Shown here: in pieces, positions 16,896 to 24,882 of the stretch | How the letters are laid out: every line of letters begins with the position of its first letter | How positions within the stretch are numbered: the stretch's first letter is position 1 | DNA from: Arenimonas sp049195245 | GTDB taxonomy: Bacteria; Pseudomonadota; Gammaproteobacteria; Xanthomonadales; Xanthomonadaceae | Direction: 5' to 3' | Assembly: GCF_049195245.1 (NCBI RefSeq) | Contig: NZ_JBMIRR010000027.1 | Span: forward strand, 1-64,000 | Length of the DNA stretch: 64,000 nt | Notes under the pieces: generated by a model | Told to the model about the DNA's origin: nothing | Database searches by the model: none | What the model saw: the letters and a program-made list of their open reading frames with translations, nothing else | Position numbers and translations under genes: made by a program

Positions 16896-17879
16896 ATGAT
16901 CCGTGTCGCCCTTCTCCTGATCGGATGCCTTGCCATGCCCACGCTGGCTGCCGGATCCCGCACCGCCCTGGTCATCCACGGCGGTGCCGGCGTGATCGAC
17001 CGCAACAGCCTTTCGGCCGATGACGAACGCGCGGTCCGCGCCGACCTGGATCGTGCGCTGGACGCGGGCCATGCGGTGCTGGCGCAAGGCGGCAGCGCGT
17101 TGGACGCGGTGTCGGCGGCGGTGGTGGTGCTGGAGGAGTCGCCCTGGTTCAACGCGGGCAAGGGCGCGGTGTTCAACGCCGAGGGCGGGCATGAGCTGGA
17201 TGCCGCCATCATGGAGGGACACACGCGGCGTGCCGGCGCGGTGGCCGGCGTGCGTACGGTGCGCAATCCGATCCGGCTGGCGCGCGCGGTGATGGAGCAT
17301 TCGCCGCACGTGATGCTGGCGGCGGGCGGGGCGGAGGCCTTCGCCGATACGCGGCCCGAGATCGCCCGTGTGGCGCCGTCGTGGTTTGACACGCCGCGGC
17401 GCCTGCAGCAGCTGGAGCAGGCGCGCCAGCGCGAGCGCAGCGGGCAGGCACAGGCGCCGGGCACCTACTTCGGCACGGTCGGCGCGGTGGCGCTGGATGC
17501 GCAGGGCCGCATCGCGGCGGCCACGTCCACCGGCGGCATGACCAACAAGCGCTGGGGCCGGGTCGGCGATGCGCCGCTGATCGGGGCCGGCACCTGGGCC
17601 GACGACCGCTGCGGCGTATCGGCCACGGGCTGGGGCGAGTTCTACATCCGGGCGGCAGTGGCGCACGACGTCTGCGCGCGCGTGGCCTACCGCGGCGACA
17701 CGCTGGCGGCGGCGATGGAGGAAGTGGTGAACCGCGTCGTGCCCGCGCTGGGCGGCGATGGCGGCGCCATCGCGCTGGACCGCGAGGGCAACATCGCCAT
17801 GCCCTTCAACACCAGCGGCATGTACCGCGGCTGGATCCGGCCCGACGGCAGCCGCGGGACCGCCGTGTTCGCCGAGTAG
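16896..17879 (+). CDS. Secreted isoaspartyl peptidase / L-asparaginase (Ntn hydrolase)
   Basis: 327 aa. Plant-type asparaginase/isoaspartyl dipeptidase family (IaaA). It matures by autocleavage before a Thr that becomes the nucleophile. A signal peptide is visible (MIRVALLLIGCLAMPTLAAG). The alpha subunit starts TALVIHGGAGVI and contains WFNAGKGAVFNAEGGHELDAAIM. The cleavage site is before Thr194 in YFGTVGAVALD. The beta subunit carries ATSTGGMTNKRWGRVGDAPLIGAGTWAD. A periplasmic location follows from the leader. It ends 3 bp before a long palindrome. Confidence 0.93.
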   Translation: MIRVALLLIGCLAMPTLAAGSRTALVIHGGAGVIDRNSLSADDERAVRADLDRALDAGHAVLAQGGSALDAVSAAVVVLEESPWFNAGKGAVFNAEGGHELDAAIMEGHTRRAGAVAGVRTVRNPIRLARAVMEHSPHVMLAAGGAEAFADTRPEIARVAPSWFDTPRRLQQLEQARQRERSGQAQAPGTYFGTVGAVALDAQGRIAAATSTGGMTNKRWGRVGDAPLIGAGTWADDRCGVSATGWGEFYIRAAVAHDVCARVAYRGDTLAAAMEEVVNRVVPALGGDGGAIALDREGNIAMPFNTSGMYRGWIRPDGSRGTAVFAE

Positions 17880-17882
17880 CTT

Positions 17883-17964
17883 ACGTACCAGGTATGTTTA
17901 ATTTCCTTCACACCCCGTGCCCTCGGGCACGGGGTGTGAAGGAAATTAAACATACCTGGTACGT
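17883..17964. repeat. 82-bp perfect palindrome between convergent genes (copy 1)
   Basis: Two perfectly complementary 40-nt arms (17883-17922 and 17925-17964) around a 2-nt TC centre. From the outside in, each arm reads ACGTACCAGGTATGTTTA, then ATTTCCTTCACA, then the GC-rich CCCCGTGCCC. It fills most of the 99-bp gap between two convergent genes. A related copy lies at 19512-19591, with compensated differences. As RNA it would form a very stable hairpin in either direction, though no U-tract follows. Confidence 0.95.
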
Positions 17965-17978
17965 TGGCTTCGTCGGCT

Positions 17979-18371
17979 TTACGACCGGAACCGGGCCCGC
18001 ACCTCGGCCTTGTTGATCAGCACCAGCGTAGCCACGCCGAGGAAAGTGCCCAGCGGCACCTGCAGGCAATTGATGCCCGACACCACCGCGCACAGCATCC
18101 ACTGCCGGCGCGCGGCCAGGGCCTGGGCGGCCAGCACGTTCAACACGATGCCCAGTACGCATGAAAACGCCATCACGGCGTACACGCCACGCACCAGCGA
18201 CAGCACGGCGATGCCCTGGACGTCGGCGCGCGCCTGCCAGCTGCCGGGGTTGATGAAGGTGATGACCGCCCAGTAGTGCAGGCCGATGAACACCAGGCCC
18301 AGCAGGGTCATGCCCGCGAGGATGTAGTGGAAGATCACCAGCAGGCGCAGGTGTTCGTCGGTGCGGTCCAT
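17979..18371 (-). CDS. Small four-helix membrane protein of unknown function
   Basis: 130 aa. I do not recognise a named family. After a short hydrophilic start (MDRTDEHLRLL), four hydrophobic segments follow (about 11-33, 48-72, 77-95 and 100-118), ending in the basic tail NKAEVRARFRS. The start ATG at 18371 is chosen because it directly precedes the first TM. A further upstream ATG (18456) would add a Pro/Gly-rich stretch. A -10-like TATATT lies at 18426-18431 on the minus strand. The gene is convergent with the isoaspartyl peptidase, and the 82-bp palindrome begins 14 bp beyond its stop. Confidence 0.7.
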   Translation of the reverse strand: MDRTDEHLRLLVIFHYILAGMTLLGLVFIGLHYWAVITFINPGSWQARADVQGIAVLSLVRGVYAVMAFSCVLGIVLNVLAAQALAARRQWMLCAVVSGINCLQVPLGTFLGVATLVLINKAEVRARFRS

Positions 18372-18425
18372 GAGCGGGTCTCCCGGGAAGACAGGCCCGT
18401 GTGGCCCGGGCGCGCGGTCCGCGAA

Positions 18426-18431
18426 AATATA
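18426..18431 (-). promoter_or_regulatory. -10-like box for the small membrane protein gene
   Basis: TATATT on the minus strand, about 55 nt before the ATG at 18371. Just beside it, ACCCG and CGGGT form an inverted repeat (ACCCGGTACACTCGGGT, 18431-18447) that also lies upstream of the divergent sigma factor gene and could be a shared operator. Confidence 0.4.
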
Positions 18432-18475
18432 CCCGGTACACTCGGGTGTCTTCATCGGGAGCGGGATTCGGGGGC

Positions 18476-19087
18476 ATGGATCTTGCGGGCTACCAGCGGT
18501 TGCGGGCGCAGGCGCGGCAGCTGTCGCGGCGCGAGGCCGACGTGGACGACCTGGTGCAGGACACCCTGCTGGCCGCGGTGGAGGCCGGGCGCGAGGACGA
18601 GGCCTGGCTGGCCGGCGTGATGCGTCAGCAGGCGGCGATGGCCGCGCGGGGCGCCCTGCGCCGGCGGCGGCGCGAACAGGCCGCCGGGCAGGACAGTGGC
18701 GATGCCCCGCCCGACGTGCGCCCCGGGGCCGCCGACCCGCTGCTTCGGAAGCTGCCGCCTTCGGCGCGCCGGGTCGCGGTGCTGGCCCTGCATGGCCTGC
18801 CCGCCGACGACATCCGCTGGATCCTGGGCATCGCGCCCACCGCCTTCCGGCAGCGCCTGACGCGCATCCGCCGGGCCCTGGGCGAACTGCCGCCGGCACA
18901 GCAGGCCGATGCGCTGGCCCTGGCCTACCTGCGGGATCCGGCGCGGGCGGCGGACCTGCAGTTCGGGCTGGTGCGGCGGGCGCTCAAGGCGGCCCTGGCC
19001 GGACGCGCCGGGCTGGGCACCCACGATGCCGACGGTCACCTGCTGGTGATCCGTGCTCACACCCTTTCCCCCGGCGGCAACGGATAG
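18476..19087 (+). CDS. ECF-type RNA polymerase sigma factor
   Basis: 203 aa. Region 2 is recognisable from READVDDLVQDTLLAAVE (about 20-37). Region 4 is recognisable from LPPSARRVAVLALHGLPADDIRWILGIAPTAFRQRLTRIRRAL, a helix-turn-helix whose recognition helix reads APTAFRQRLTRIRRA. A roughly 60-residue tail (RDPARAADLQFGLVRRALKAAL...GTHDADGHLLVIRAH) follows, unlike minimal ECF factors. ATG 18476 follows a GGGAGCGG element. No anti-sigma gene is adjacent. The next gene, 27 bp downstream, is a VOC protein and is probably cotranscribed. Confidence 0.8.
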   Translation: MDLAGYQRLRAQARQLSRREADVDDLVQDTLLAAVEAGREDEAWLAGVMRQQAAMAARGALRRRRREQAAGQDSGDAPPDVRPGAADPLLRKLPPSARRVAVLALHGLPADDIRWILGIAPTAFRQRLTRIRRALGELPPAQQADALALAYLRDPARAADLQFGLVRRALKAALAGRAGLGTHDADGHLLVIRAHTLSPGGNG

Positions 19088-19114
19088 GCGGGAACAACCA
19101 AAAGGAGGCGTCCC

Positions 19115-19492
19115 ATGCTCAAGGATTGCAAGGTAGGTGCGATAGTTTTCTTCGTGCTGCAGCTGGAGCGTTCGCTGGCTTTCTACCGCGACACGCTGGG
19201 CCTGGAGGTCGAGGCGGGGGAAGGCCACGACGGCCCGTTCGCGGTCGGCCAGGTCGGCGAGCTGACGCTGGTGTTCATTCCACGCCAGGCCAAGGCCGGC
19301 GACAGCCCGGTGGTGGTGTTCAACCTCGACGGCGGCATCGACGACTACGCCGAGGCCCTGGCGCGCCGAGGCGTGGAGATCGTGGTGCCGGTGAGCGAGG
19401 CGCCCGACGGCGGCCTGAGCCTGGACTTCGTCGACCCGGACCGCAACGTGCTGAGCCTGTACCAGCCCGCCGGCGCCACGCGCCGACGCTGA
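19115..19492 (+). CDS. VOC (glyoxalase/dioxygenase superfamily) protein
   Basis: 125 aa, a single vicinal-oxygen-chelate module with two beta-alpha-beta-beta-beta halves. VGAIVFFVLQLERSLAFYRDTLGLEV is the first half start, GELTLVFIP carries the first strand end, and DFVDPDRNVLSLYQP is the typical C-terminal DPDGN-like metal/substrate strand. It is preceded by a strong AAAAGGAGG Shine-Dalgarno. Substrate unknown. It is most likely cotranscribed with the ECF sigma factor. The 78-bp palindrome starts 20 bp after the stop. Confidence 0.88.
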   Translation: MLKDCKVGAIVFFVLQLERSLAFYRDTLGLEVEAGEGHDGPFAVGQVGELTLVFIPRQAKAGDSPVVVFNLDGGIDDYAEALARRGVEIVVPVSEAPDGGLSLDFVDPDRNVLSLYQPAGATRRR

Positions 19493-19511
19493 GACATCGA
19501 AGCCGAGATTT

Positions 19512-19591
19512 CGTACCAGGTATCTTTAATTTCCTTCACACACCGTGCCCTTGGGCACGGTGTGTGAAGGAAATTAAAGATACCTGGTACG
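19512..19591. repeat. 80-bp palindrome between convergent genes (copy 2)
   Basis: Perfectly complementary 39-nt arms (19512-19550 and 19553-19591) with a TT centre, closely related to the palindrome at 17883. Relative to copy 1, the left arm has ATCTTTAA for ATGTTTAA and CACACACCG for CACACCCCG, and the right arm carries the matching changes. The hairpin is therefore preserved although the sequence differs. It lies between the VOC gene and the AIM24 gene, which converge. Confidence 0.95.
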
Positions 19592-19597
19592 TTTTCC

Positions 19598-20617
19598 TTA
19601 GAAGCCGCGGTCGCCGGAGATGATGCCCCCGAGCCCGCCCAGCACCGAGCCTTCGCCCTTGCTGCCGCCCTTCTGATAGGCGGCGCTGAGCATGCGGCCG
19701 GCCAGTCGCGAGAACGGCAGCGACTGCAGCCACACCTTGCCCGGGCCGGTCAGCGTGGCCAGGAACACGCCTTCGCCGCCGAACAGCATCGACTTCACGC
19801 CGCCCACCGGCTTGACGTCGAAGTTGACCGTGCTGGTCATCGCCACCACGCAGCCCGTATCCACGTCCAGGCGCTCGCCGGGGCGCAGTTCGCGCTCCAT
19901 GATGGTGCCGCCGGCATGCACGAACACCAGGCCGTCGCCCTCGAGCTTCTGCATGATGAAACCTTCACCGCCGAACAGCGCCGTCATGATCTTCTTCTGG
20001 AAGAACAGCCCGATCGACACGCCGCGCGCCGCGCAAAGGAAGCTGTCCTTCTGCGCGATGATGGTGCCGCCGTAGTTGCTCAGCGTCATCGGCACGATCG
20101 TGCCCGGGTACGGCGCCGCGAAGGCCACCTTGGCCTTGCCGCTGGCGCCGGCATGCGAGAACACCGTGGTGAACAGGCTCTCGCCGGTCACCAGGCGCTT
20201 GCCCGCGCCCACCAGCTTGTCCATGAAGCCGCCGCCGGACGAGGCCGAGGAGCCATCGCCGAACACGGTTTCCATGTTCACGACCGAATCCTTGTACATC
20301 ATGGATCCGGCCTCGGCGACCGCACTCTCGCCCGGATCGAGTTCGATCTCGACGAACTGCATGTCCTCTCCGTAGATGCGGTAGTCGATCACGTCACTGC
20401 GCTGGCCTGCGACCGCGCGCGGCGGCGGCACGGGGATCGGCATCGCGCCCGGCGCGGACTCGGCGCGCAGCTCGGTGCAGGCGCTGATCGGAATCCACTC
20501 GGCGAAACCCTGGCGCCAGCAGTGGCCGGACGGATCCCGGGCCGCCTGGGCGCTGGCCGCCGCCTGGTCGAGCGGGCCCATCTGCTGGCCGTTGTAGCTC
20601 AGATACCACTGGTGCAT
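19598..20617 (-). CDS. GYF_2-AIM24 family protein
   Basis: 339 aa. Residues 1-55 match a GYF_2-type domain (WYLSYNGQQMGPLDQ...WRQGFAEWIPI). Residues about 80-315 match the AIM24 family (TIGR00266), a double-stranded beta-helix with repeated motifs such as VEIELDPGESAVAEAGSMMY, GSIG/GGTI-type turns and FLCAARGVSIGLFFQKK. The bacterial function is unknown; yeast Aim24 affects inner mitochondrial membrane organisation. No signal peptide. Start ATG 20617 follows AGGAGACC. It lies downstream of the TerB-like gene on the same strand (81-bp gap), possibly one operon. Confidence 0.87.
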   Translation of the reverse strand: MHQWYLSYNGQQMGPLDQAAASAQAARDPSGHCWRQGFAEWIPISACTELRAESAPGAMPIPVPPPRAVAGQRSDVIDYRIYGEDMQFVEIELDPGESAVAEAGSMMYKDSVVNMETVFGDGSSASSGGGFMDKLVGAGKRLVTGESLFTTVFSHAGASGKAKVAFAAPYPGTIVPMTLSNYGGTIIAQKDSFLCAARGVSIGLFFQKKIMTALFGGEGFIMQKLEGDGLVFVHAGGTIMERELRPGERLDVDTGCVVAMTSTVNFDVKPVGGVKSMLFGGEGVFLATLTGPGKVWLQSLPFSRLAGRMLSAAYQKGGSKGEGSVLGGLGGIISGDRGF

Positions 20618-20698
20618 TGCAGGTCTCCTGGTTTCGGGGGGGGGCGGTTCAGGCGAAAGGTGGAGCCGAGCGCGAGTGCGGGGGCCGCTCCGTGGGAA

Positions 20699-21391
20699 TC
20701 ACAGAGCGGCGCGCAGGCCCAGCTGACCGTGGATGTCCGCGCGCGAGGCATCGTCGAGCCCCAGCTGGCCGGCCAGTCGATCCAGGAATGCGCGTTCGGC
20801 CTCGGTGTCGGCGGTGATGGCGATCAGCGCAGCCGCATAGACCTCGGCGCGCTGGTGGGCGGGCGTGCGCACGGCCAGCTGTTCCAGCGTCAGCGGCGCG
20901 CGGATCTCGGCGTCCAGGGCCTGCAGGCTTTCCGCATCCATGCCGGCATCGCGCGCGCGGCCGAGGATGGCTTCGCGCTCGGTGCCGTCGATCAGGCCAT
21001 CGGCATGCGCCGCAGTGATCATCGCGCGCAGCAGGTGCATGGCCTGCTCCTGGCGCGCGGGCGTGGCGGCAGGCGGCGGCGGAGGCGCCTGGGCCGCGGC
21101 CGGCGGGGGCGGCGGCGGACCCATGCCGGCCGCCGGCAGCGGCGGCGTTGCGCCGGCGCCCGACAGCGGATTGGCCTGGTTGCCCGACGACTGCTGGTAG
21201 TGCTGGTAGGCCGCCACCGCGATGCCCAGCAGGCCCAGGCCCAGCTTGGCCTTGGTGCCGGTCGACAGGCCGCCGGAGGAGCCGCCCAGCAGGCCGCCCA
21301 GGCCCGAGCTGCGCTTGCGCTTGCGGCCGCCCAGCTGTCCCGACATCGCGTCGCCCATCAGCTGGCCGAGCAGTTTTTCCGGGTTGAACAT
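20699..21391 (-). CDS. TerB-like / DUF533 family protein with Pro-rich linker
   Basis: 230 aa. An N-terminal MFNPEKLLGQLMGDAM segment is followed by a Gly-rich region, a hydrophobic helix (about 46-62, LGLGLLGIAVAAYQHY), then a Pro/Ala-rich linker (PPPPPPAAAQAPPPPPA, about 92-112). The C-terminal tellurite-resistance TerB-like helical domain (about 115-228) has MITAAHADGLIDGTEREAIL, where the DGxID acidic pattern is typical. Members are called DUF533 or YebE-like. The role is unknown. Divergent from dgkA. Confidence 0.82.
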   Translation of the reverse strand: MFNPEKLLGQLMGDAMSGQLGGRKRKRSSGLGGLLGGSSGGLSTGTKAKLGLGLLGIAVAAYQHYQQSSGNQANPLSGAGATPPLPAAGMGPPPPPPAAAQAPPPPPAATPARQEQAMHLLRAMITAAHADGLIDGTEREAILGRARDAGMDAESLQALDAEIRAPLTLEQLAVRTPAHQRAEVYAAALIAITADTEAERAFLDRLAGQLGLDDASRADIHGQLGLRAAL

Positions 21392-21497
21392 CGCGCGCTC
21401 CTGGCAGGGAATGAGGGTTCTTCGAGGGTGGGGACGTTCCGGGGCCGGGACAAGGGCCCGAAGGTCACGGTCCGGCCGGGCACCGCGCGGACTGTGG

Positions 21498-21503
21498 CAA
21501 AAT
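21498..21503 (+). promoter_or_regulatory. -10-like box upstream of dgkA
   Basis: CAAAAT in the context TGTGGCAAAATGCG, 36 nt before the dgkA ATG. The TGTGG-N-A/T context resembles the extended -10 boxes seen before other genes here. Confidence 0.4.
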
Positions 21504-21539
21504 GCGCGACCTATCGCGATCCACGAGTCCCCGCCCACG

Positions 21540-21926
21540 ATGGCCGACAGCACCGGCAGTCACGCCCCGCGCAGCCCGTTCCGGGCCTGGCAGGCGTTCC
21601 TGTGGTCGATGAAGGGGCTGCGTGCCACCTGGGACGTGGAATCTTCGTTCCGACTCGAGGTCTACCTCTTCATCGTGCTGGCGCCGCTGGCGCTGTGGCT
21701 GGGGCAGGGCGGCGTCGAGCAGGCGATCCTGGTGGGCTCGATGGTGCTGGTGCTGGTGGTCGAGGTGCTCAATTCGGCGGTCGAGGCGGTCGTGGACCGC
21801 TGGGGCAACGAGCACAACGAACTGGCCGGCCGCGCCAAGGACATGGGGTCGGCCGCAGTGTTCCTGGCCGACATGAACGTACTGATCTGCTGGGGCCTAA
21901 TCCTGGGTCCCCGTTATCTCACCTGA
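21540..21926 (+). CDS. dgkA: Diacylglycerol kinase DgkA
   Basis: 128 aa, prokaryotic integral-membrane diacylglycerol kinase with three TM helices. It recycles diacylglycerol left over from membrane-derived glucan/LPS modification into phosphatidic acid. The signature EVLNSAVEAVVDRWGNEHNE carries the catalytic and Mg-binding acidic residues (E. coli ENAIEAVVDR). The N-terminal amphipathic helix has FRAWQAFLWSMKGLRATW. Start ATG 21540. terC starts 12 bp after the stop. Confidence 0.93.
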   Translation: MADSTGSHAPRSPFRAWQAFLWSMKGLRATWDVESSFRLEVYLFIVLAPLALWLGQGGVEQAILVGSMVLVLVVEVLNSAVEAVVDRWGNEHNELAGRAKDMGSAAVFLADMNVLICWGLILGPRYLT

Positions 21927-21938
21927 GGCGGCGTCACG

Positions 21939-22661
21939 ATGGAATGGATGTACGACACTGAAATCTGGATCGCGTTGTTCACGCTGGCCACGCTCGAGAT
22001 CGTGCTGGGCATCGACAACCTGGTCTTCATTTCCATCGCCGTCAGCAAGCTGCCGCCCGAACAGCGCCCGAAGGCGCGCAAGTTCGGCCTGGCGCTGGCC
22101 TGCGTCACGCGCATCCTGCTGCTGCTGTCGCTGGCCTTCCTGGCCAGCATGGAGAACGACCTCTTCAGCCTGTTCGGCCAGGACTTCTCGGTCCGCGACC
22201 TGGTGCTGATCGCCGGCGGCCTGTTCCTGCTGGTCAAGGGCACCATGGAAATCCACGACTCGGTCGAAGGCCGGGGCGAGGAAGAGGACATCGGCACCAA
22301 GCCCTCGGCCGTGTTCGGCTACGTGATCGCGCAGATCGCCGTGATCGACATCGTGTTCTCGCTCGACTCGGTGATCACCGCGGTCGGCATGGTCGACAAC
22401 CGCTGGGTGATGGTGGCCGCGATCCTGATGGCCGTGGCGGTGATGCTGTTCGCGGCCAATCCGATCGGCGATTTCATCGACCGGCATCCGACGGTGAAGA
22501 TGCTGGCGTTGTCCTTCATCATCCTGGTGGGCGTGGCGCTGATCGCCGACGGCTTCGATTTCCACATCGACCGCAAGTTCCTGTACTTCGCGATGGCCTT
22601 CTCGGCCGGCGTGGAAACACTCAACATCCTGGCGCACCGAAAACAGAAGCGACGGGGCTGA
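21939..22661 (+). CDS. TerC-family integral membrane protein
   Basis: 240 aa, seven predicted hydrophobic segments. Family signature residues are visible: LEIVLGIDNLVFISI (first conserved Asp), the cytoplasmic KLPPEQRPKAR loop, and IDIVFSLDSVITAVGM (second conserved Asp), the two Asp-containing helices of TerC/Alx/YgaP-type proteins. Recent work links TerC proteins to metal (Mn) export coupled to secretion; the assignment here is by family only. Placed between dgkA and lgt in the same direction, with 12- and 24-bp gaps. Confidence 0.9.
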   Translation: MEWMYDTEIWIALFTLATLEIVLGIDNLVFISIAVSKLPPEQRPKARKFGLALACVTRILLLLSLAFLASMENDLFSLFGQDFSVRDLVLIAGGLFLLVKGTMEIHDSVEGRGEEEDIGTKPSAVFGYVIAQIAVIDIVFSLDSVITAVGMVDNRWVMVAAILMAVAVMLFAANPIGDFIDRHPTVKMLALSFIILVGVALIADGFDFHIDRKFLYFAMAFSAGVETLNILAHRKQKRRG

Positions 22662-22685
22662 CGGCCGCCGTCGCCGGGAGACCGC

Positions 22686-23582
22686 ATGACCCTGCTGCAC
22701 GACATCGATCCGATCGCGGTGCCGCTGCCGTTCTGGCCGCACGGCATCCACTGGTACGGCCTGATGTACCTGCTGGCCTTCGGCGTGGCCTGGTGGATCG
22801 GCCGCCGCCGCGTACGTGCCGGCAGGCTGCCGGGCGTCAACGAGGACGGATTCGGCGACCTGCTGTTCTACGGCATGCTGGGCGTGGTGCTGGGTGGCCG
22901 CCTGGGCTACGTCTTCTTCTACAACTTCGATGCCTTCCTGGCCAACCCGCTGATGCTGCTGCGCATCAATGAGGGAGGCATGAGCTTCCACGGCGGCCTG
23001 ATCGGCGTGATGGTGGCCGCGGCGCTGTGGTCGCGCAGCAGGAAGCTGCACTTCTTCGACACCATGGACTTCGTGGCGCCGCTGGTGCCCGCAGGCCTGG
23101 GCCTGGGCCGGCTGGGCAACTACATCGGCGGCGAGCTCTGGGGCAAGCCCACCGGCGGAAGCTGGGGGGTGGTGTTTCCCGACAGCCTGCCGGCGGACAT
23201 GGCCGCGCTGCCGATGGAGCGCCTGCGCGAGCTGCACGCCTCCGGCGCGCTGGATCCGTTCGCGCGCCATCCCTCGCAGCTCTACCAGGCGGCGCTGGAG
23301 GGACTGGTGATGCTGGTGGTGCTGCTGACCTACTCGCGCAAGCCGCGTCCGCGCTACGCCATCTCCGGCCTGTTCGCGCTGATGTACGGCAGCTTCCGTT
23401 TCCTGGTCGAATTCGTGCGCGAGCCCGACGCCCACCTCGGCTACCTGGCCTTCGGCTGGCTGACCATGGGCCAGGTGCTGTCGCTGCCGCTGGTCGCGCT
23501 GGGCCTGTTCCTGCTGTGGCTGTCGCACCGCTCGCCCACGCTGCAGCCGGTACCGCCGCCGGCCCCGGATCCGGCCCCATGA
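22686..23582 (+). CDS. lgt: Prolipoprotein diacylglyceryl transferase Lgt
   Basis: 298 aa. It transfers diacylglycerol from phosphatidylglycerol to the lipobox Cys of prolipoproteins in the inner membrane. Seven hydrophobic segments and the Lgt signatures: HWYGLMYLLAF, LGGRLGYVFFYN, GGMSFHGGLIGV (essential HGGL), GRLGNYIGGELWG, and RHPSQLYQAALEG. The GAACRR-like tail is replaced by a Pro-rich C-terminus (PPPAPDPAP). The stop overlaps the thyA start (ATGA). The lgt-thyA pair is conserved in many gammaproteobacteria. Confidence 0.96.
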   Translation: MTLLHDIDPIAVPLPFWPHGIHWYGLMYLLAFGVAWWIGRRRVRAGRLPGVNEDGFGDLLFYGMLGVVLGGRLGYVFFYNFDAFLANPLMLLRINEGGMSFHGGLIGVMVAAALWSRSRKLHFFDTMDFVAPLVPAGLGLGRLGNYIGGELWGKPTGGSWGVVFPDSLPADMAALPMERLRELHASGALDPFARHPSQLYQAALEGLVMLVVLLTYSRKPRPRYAISGLFALMYGSFRFLVEFVREPDAHLGYLAFGWLTMGQVLSLPLVALGLFLLWLSHRSPTLQPVPPPAPDPAP

Positions 23583-24373
23583 AGCAGTACCTCGACCTCC
23601 TGCGCCACGTGATGGAGCAGGGCACGGAAAAGTCCGACCGCACCGGCACCGGCACCCGCTCGGTGTTCGGCTGGCAGATGCGCTTCGACCTGGCCCAGGG
23701 CTTCCCGCTGGTCACCACCAAGAAGCTGCACCTGCGCTCGATCATCCACGAGCTGCTGTGGTTCATCCGCGGTGAAACCAACACCGCCTACCTGCGCGAC
23801 AACAAGGTCAGCATCTGGGACGAATGGGCCGACGCGCAGGGCGACCTGGGCCCGGTGTACGGCAAGCAGTGGCGCCGCTGGACCGGCAGCGACGGCCGCG
23901 AGATCGACCAGTTGCGCTGGGTGGTGGACGAGATCGGGCGCAACCCGGATTCCCGCCGCCTGATCGTCAGCGCCTGGAACGTGGCCGAGCTGCCGCAGAT
24001 GGCGTTGATGCCCTGCCACACGATGTTCCAGTTCTACGTGGCCGACGGACGGCTCAGCTGCCAGCTCTACCAGCGTTCGGCCGACATCTTCCTGGGCATG
24101 CCCTTCAACATCGCCAGCTATGCGCTGCTGACCCACATGGTGGCGCGCCACTGCGGGCTGGGCGTGGGCGATTTCGTGCACACGCTGGGCGATGCGCACG
24201 TCTACAGCAATCATTTCGATCAGGCGCGCGAGCAGCTGGCGCGCACGCCGCGGCCGCTGCCGACGCTGGAGCTGGCACCCACCGCGACCGACCTGTTCAC
24301 GATGGGCTACGACGACATCCGCATCACCGGCTACGACCCGCACCCCGCCATCAAGGCGCCGGTGGCGGTGTGA
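23579..24373 (+). CDS. thyA: Thymidylate synthase ThyA
   Basis: 264 aa, identical in length to E. coli ThyA. It makes dTMP from dUMP with 5,10-methylene-THF. Visible residues: RTGTGT..FG phosphate/folate loop, LWFIRGETN, the catalytic Cys in LMPCHTMFQFYV, QRSADIFLGMPFNIASYALL, and HVYSNHFDQ. The ATG at 23579 overlaps the lgt stop, and the stop overlaps the GTG of folA. The ThyA product dihydrofolate is the substrate of FolA, so the operon couples production and recycling. Confidence 0.97.
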   Translation: MKQYLDLLRHVMEQGTEKSDRTGTGTRSVFGWQMRFDLAQGFPLVTTKKLHLRSIIHELLWFIRGETNTAYLRDNKVSIWDEWADAQGDLGPVYGKQWRRWTGSDGREIDQLRWVVDEIGRNPDSRRLIVSAWNVAELPQMALMPCHTMFQFYVADGRLSCQLYQRSADIFLGMPFNIASYALLTHMVARHCGLGVGDFVHTLGDAHVYSNHFDQAREQLARTPRPLPTLELAPTATDLFTMGYDDIRITGYDPHPAIKAPVAV

Positions 24374-24882
24374 GCCAGGTGGTGATGGTGGCCGCGCTGG
24401 ACCGTCGCCACGGCATCGGCCGCGGCAACGCGCTGCCGTGGCGGCTGCCCGATGACCTCAAGCGATTCAAGGCGCTGACGCTGGGGCATCCGGTGCTGAT
24501 GGGCCGCAAGACCGCGCAGTCACTGGGCCGGCCTTTGCCCGGTCGCCTGAACCTGGTGCTGACCCGCTCGGGCGTGGTGCCGTTCGACGGCATGCAGGCA
24601 GTGGCGTCGCTCGACGACGCGATCGCACGGGCCGGTGGCTCGCCGCTGTTCGTGATCGGCGGCGGCGAAATCTATGACTTGGCGCTGCCGCGCGCCGACC
24701 GCCTGCACCTGACCTGGGTGGACACCGTGGTGGCCGACGCCGACGCCTTCTTCCCGGCCTTCGAGCCAGCGCACTGGCAGGTGCTGTCGCGCGAACGGCA
24801 TGCCGCCGATGCGCGCCACGCCTTCGACTTCGAATTCGTGGACTACCGCCGCATCGCGGCGGCTCAGTTGCCCAAGGGGTAG
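24370..24882 (+). CDS. folA: Dihydrofolate reductase FolA
   Basis: 170 aa. It reduces dihydrofolate to tetrahydrofolate with NADPH. Motifs: VVMVAALDRRHGIGRGNALPWRLPDDLKRFKALT (substrate loop, Asp of PDDLKRF), LMGRKTAQSLGRPLPGR, and FVIGGGEIYDLALP. The GTG start at 24370 overlaps the thyA stop (GTGA), which decides the start; the next candidates would cut the first beta-strand. The last 19 bp overlap the convergent gene at 24864. Confidence 0.95.
   Translation: MSQVVMVAALDRRHGIGRGNALPWRLPDDLKRFKALTLGHPVLMGRKTAQSLGRPLPGRLNLVLTRSGVVPFDGMQAVASLDDAIARAGGSPLFVIGGGEIYDLALPRADRLHLTWVDTVVADADAFFPAFEPAHWQVLSRERHAADARHAFDFEFVDYRRIAAAQLPKG

Noticed and set aside
18361..19623. A 420-codon Gly/Arg-rich frame overlapping the sigma and VOC genes
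   Set aside because: Different frame from both supported genes, low-complexity product, and it runs through the 19512 palindrome.
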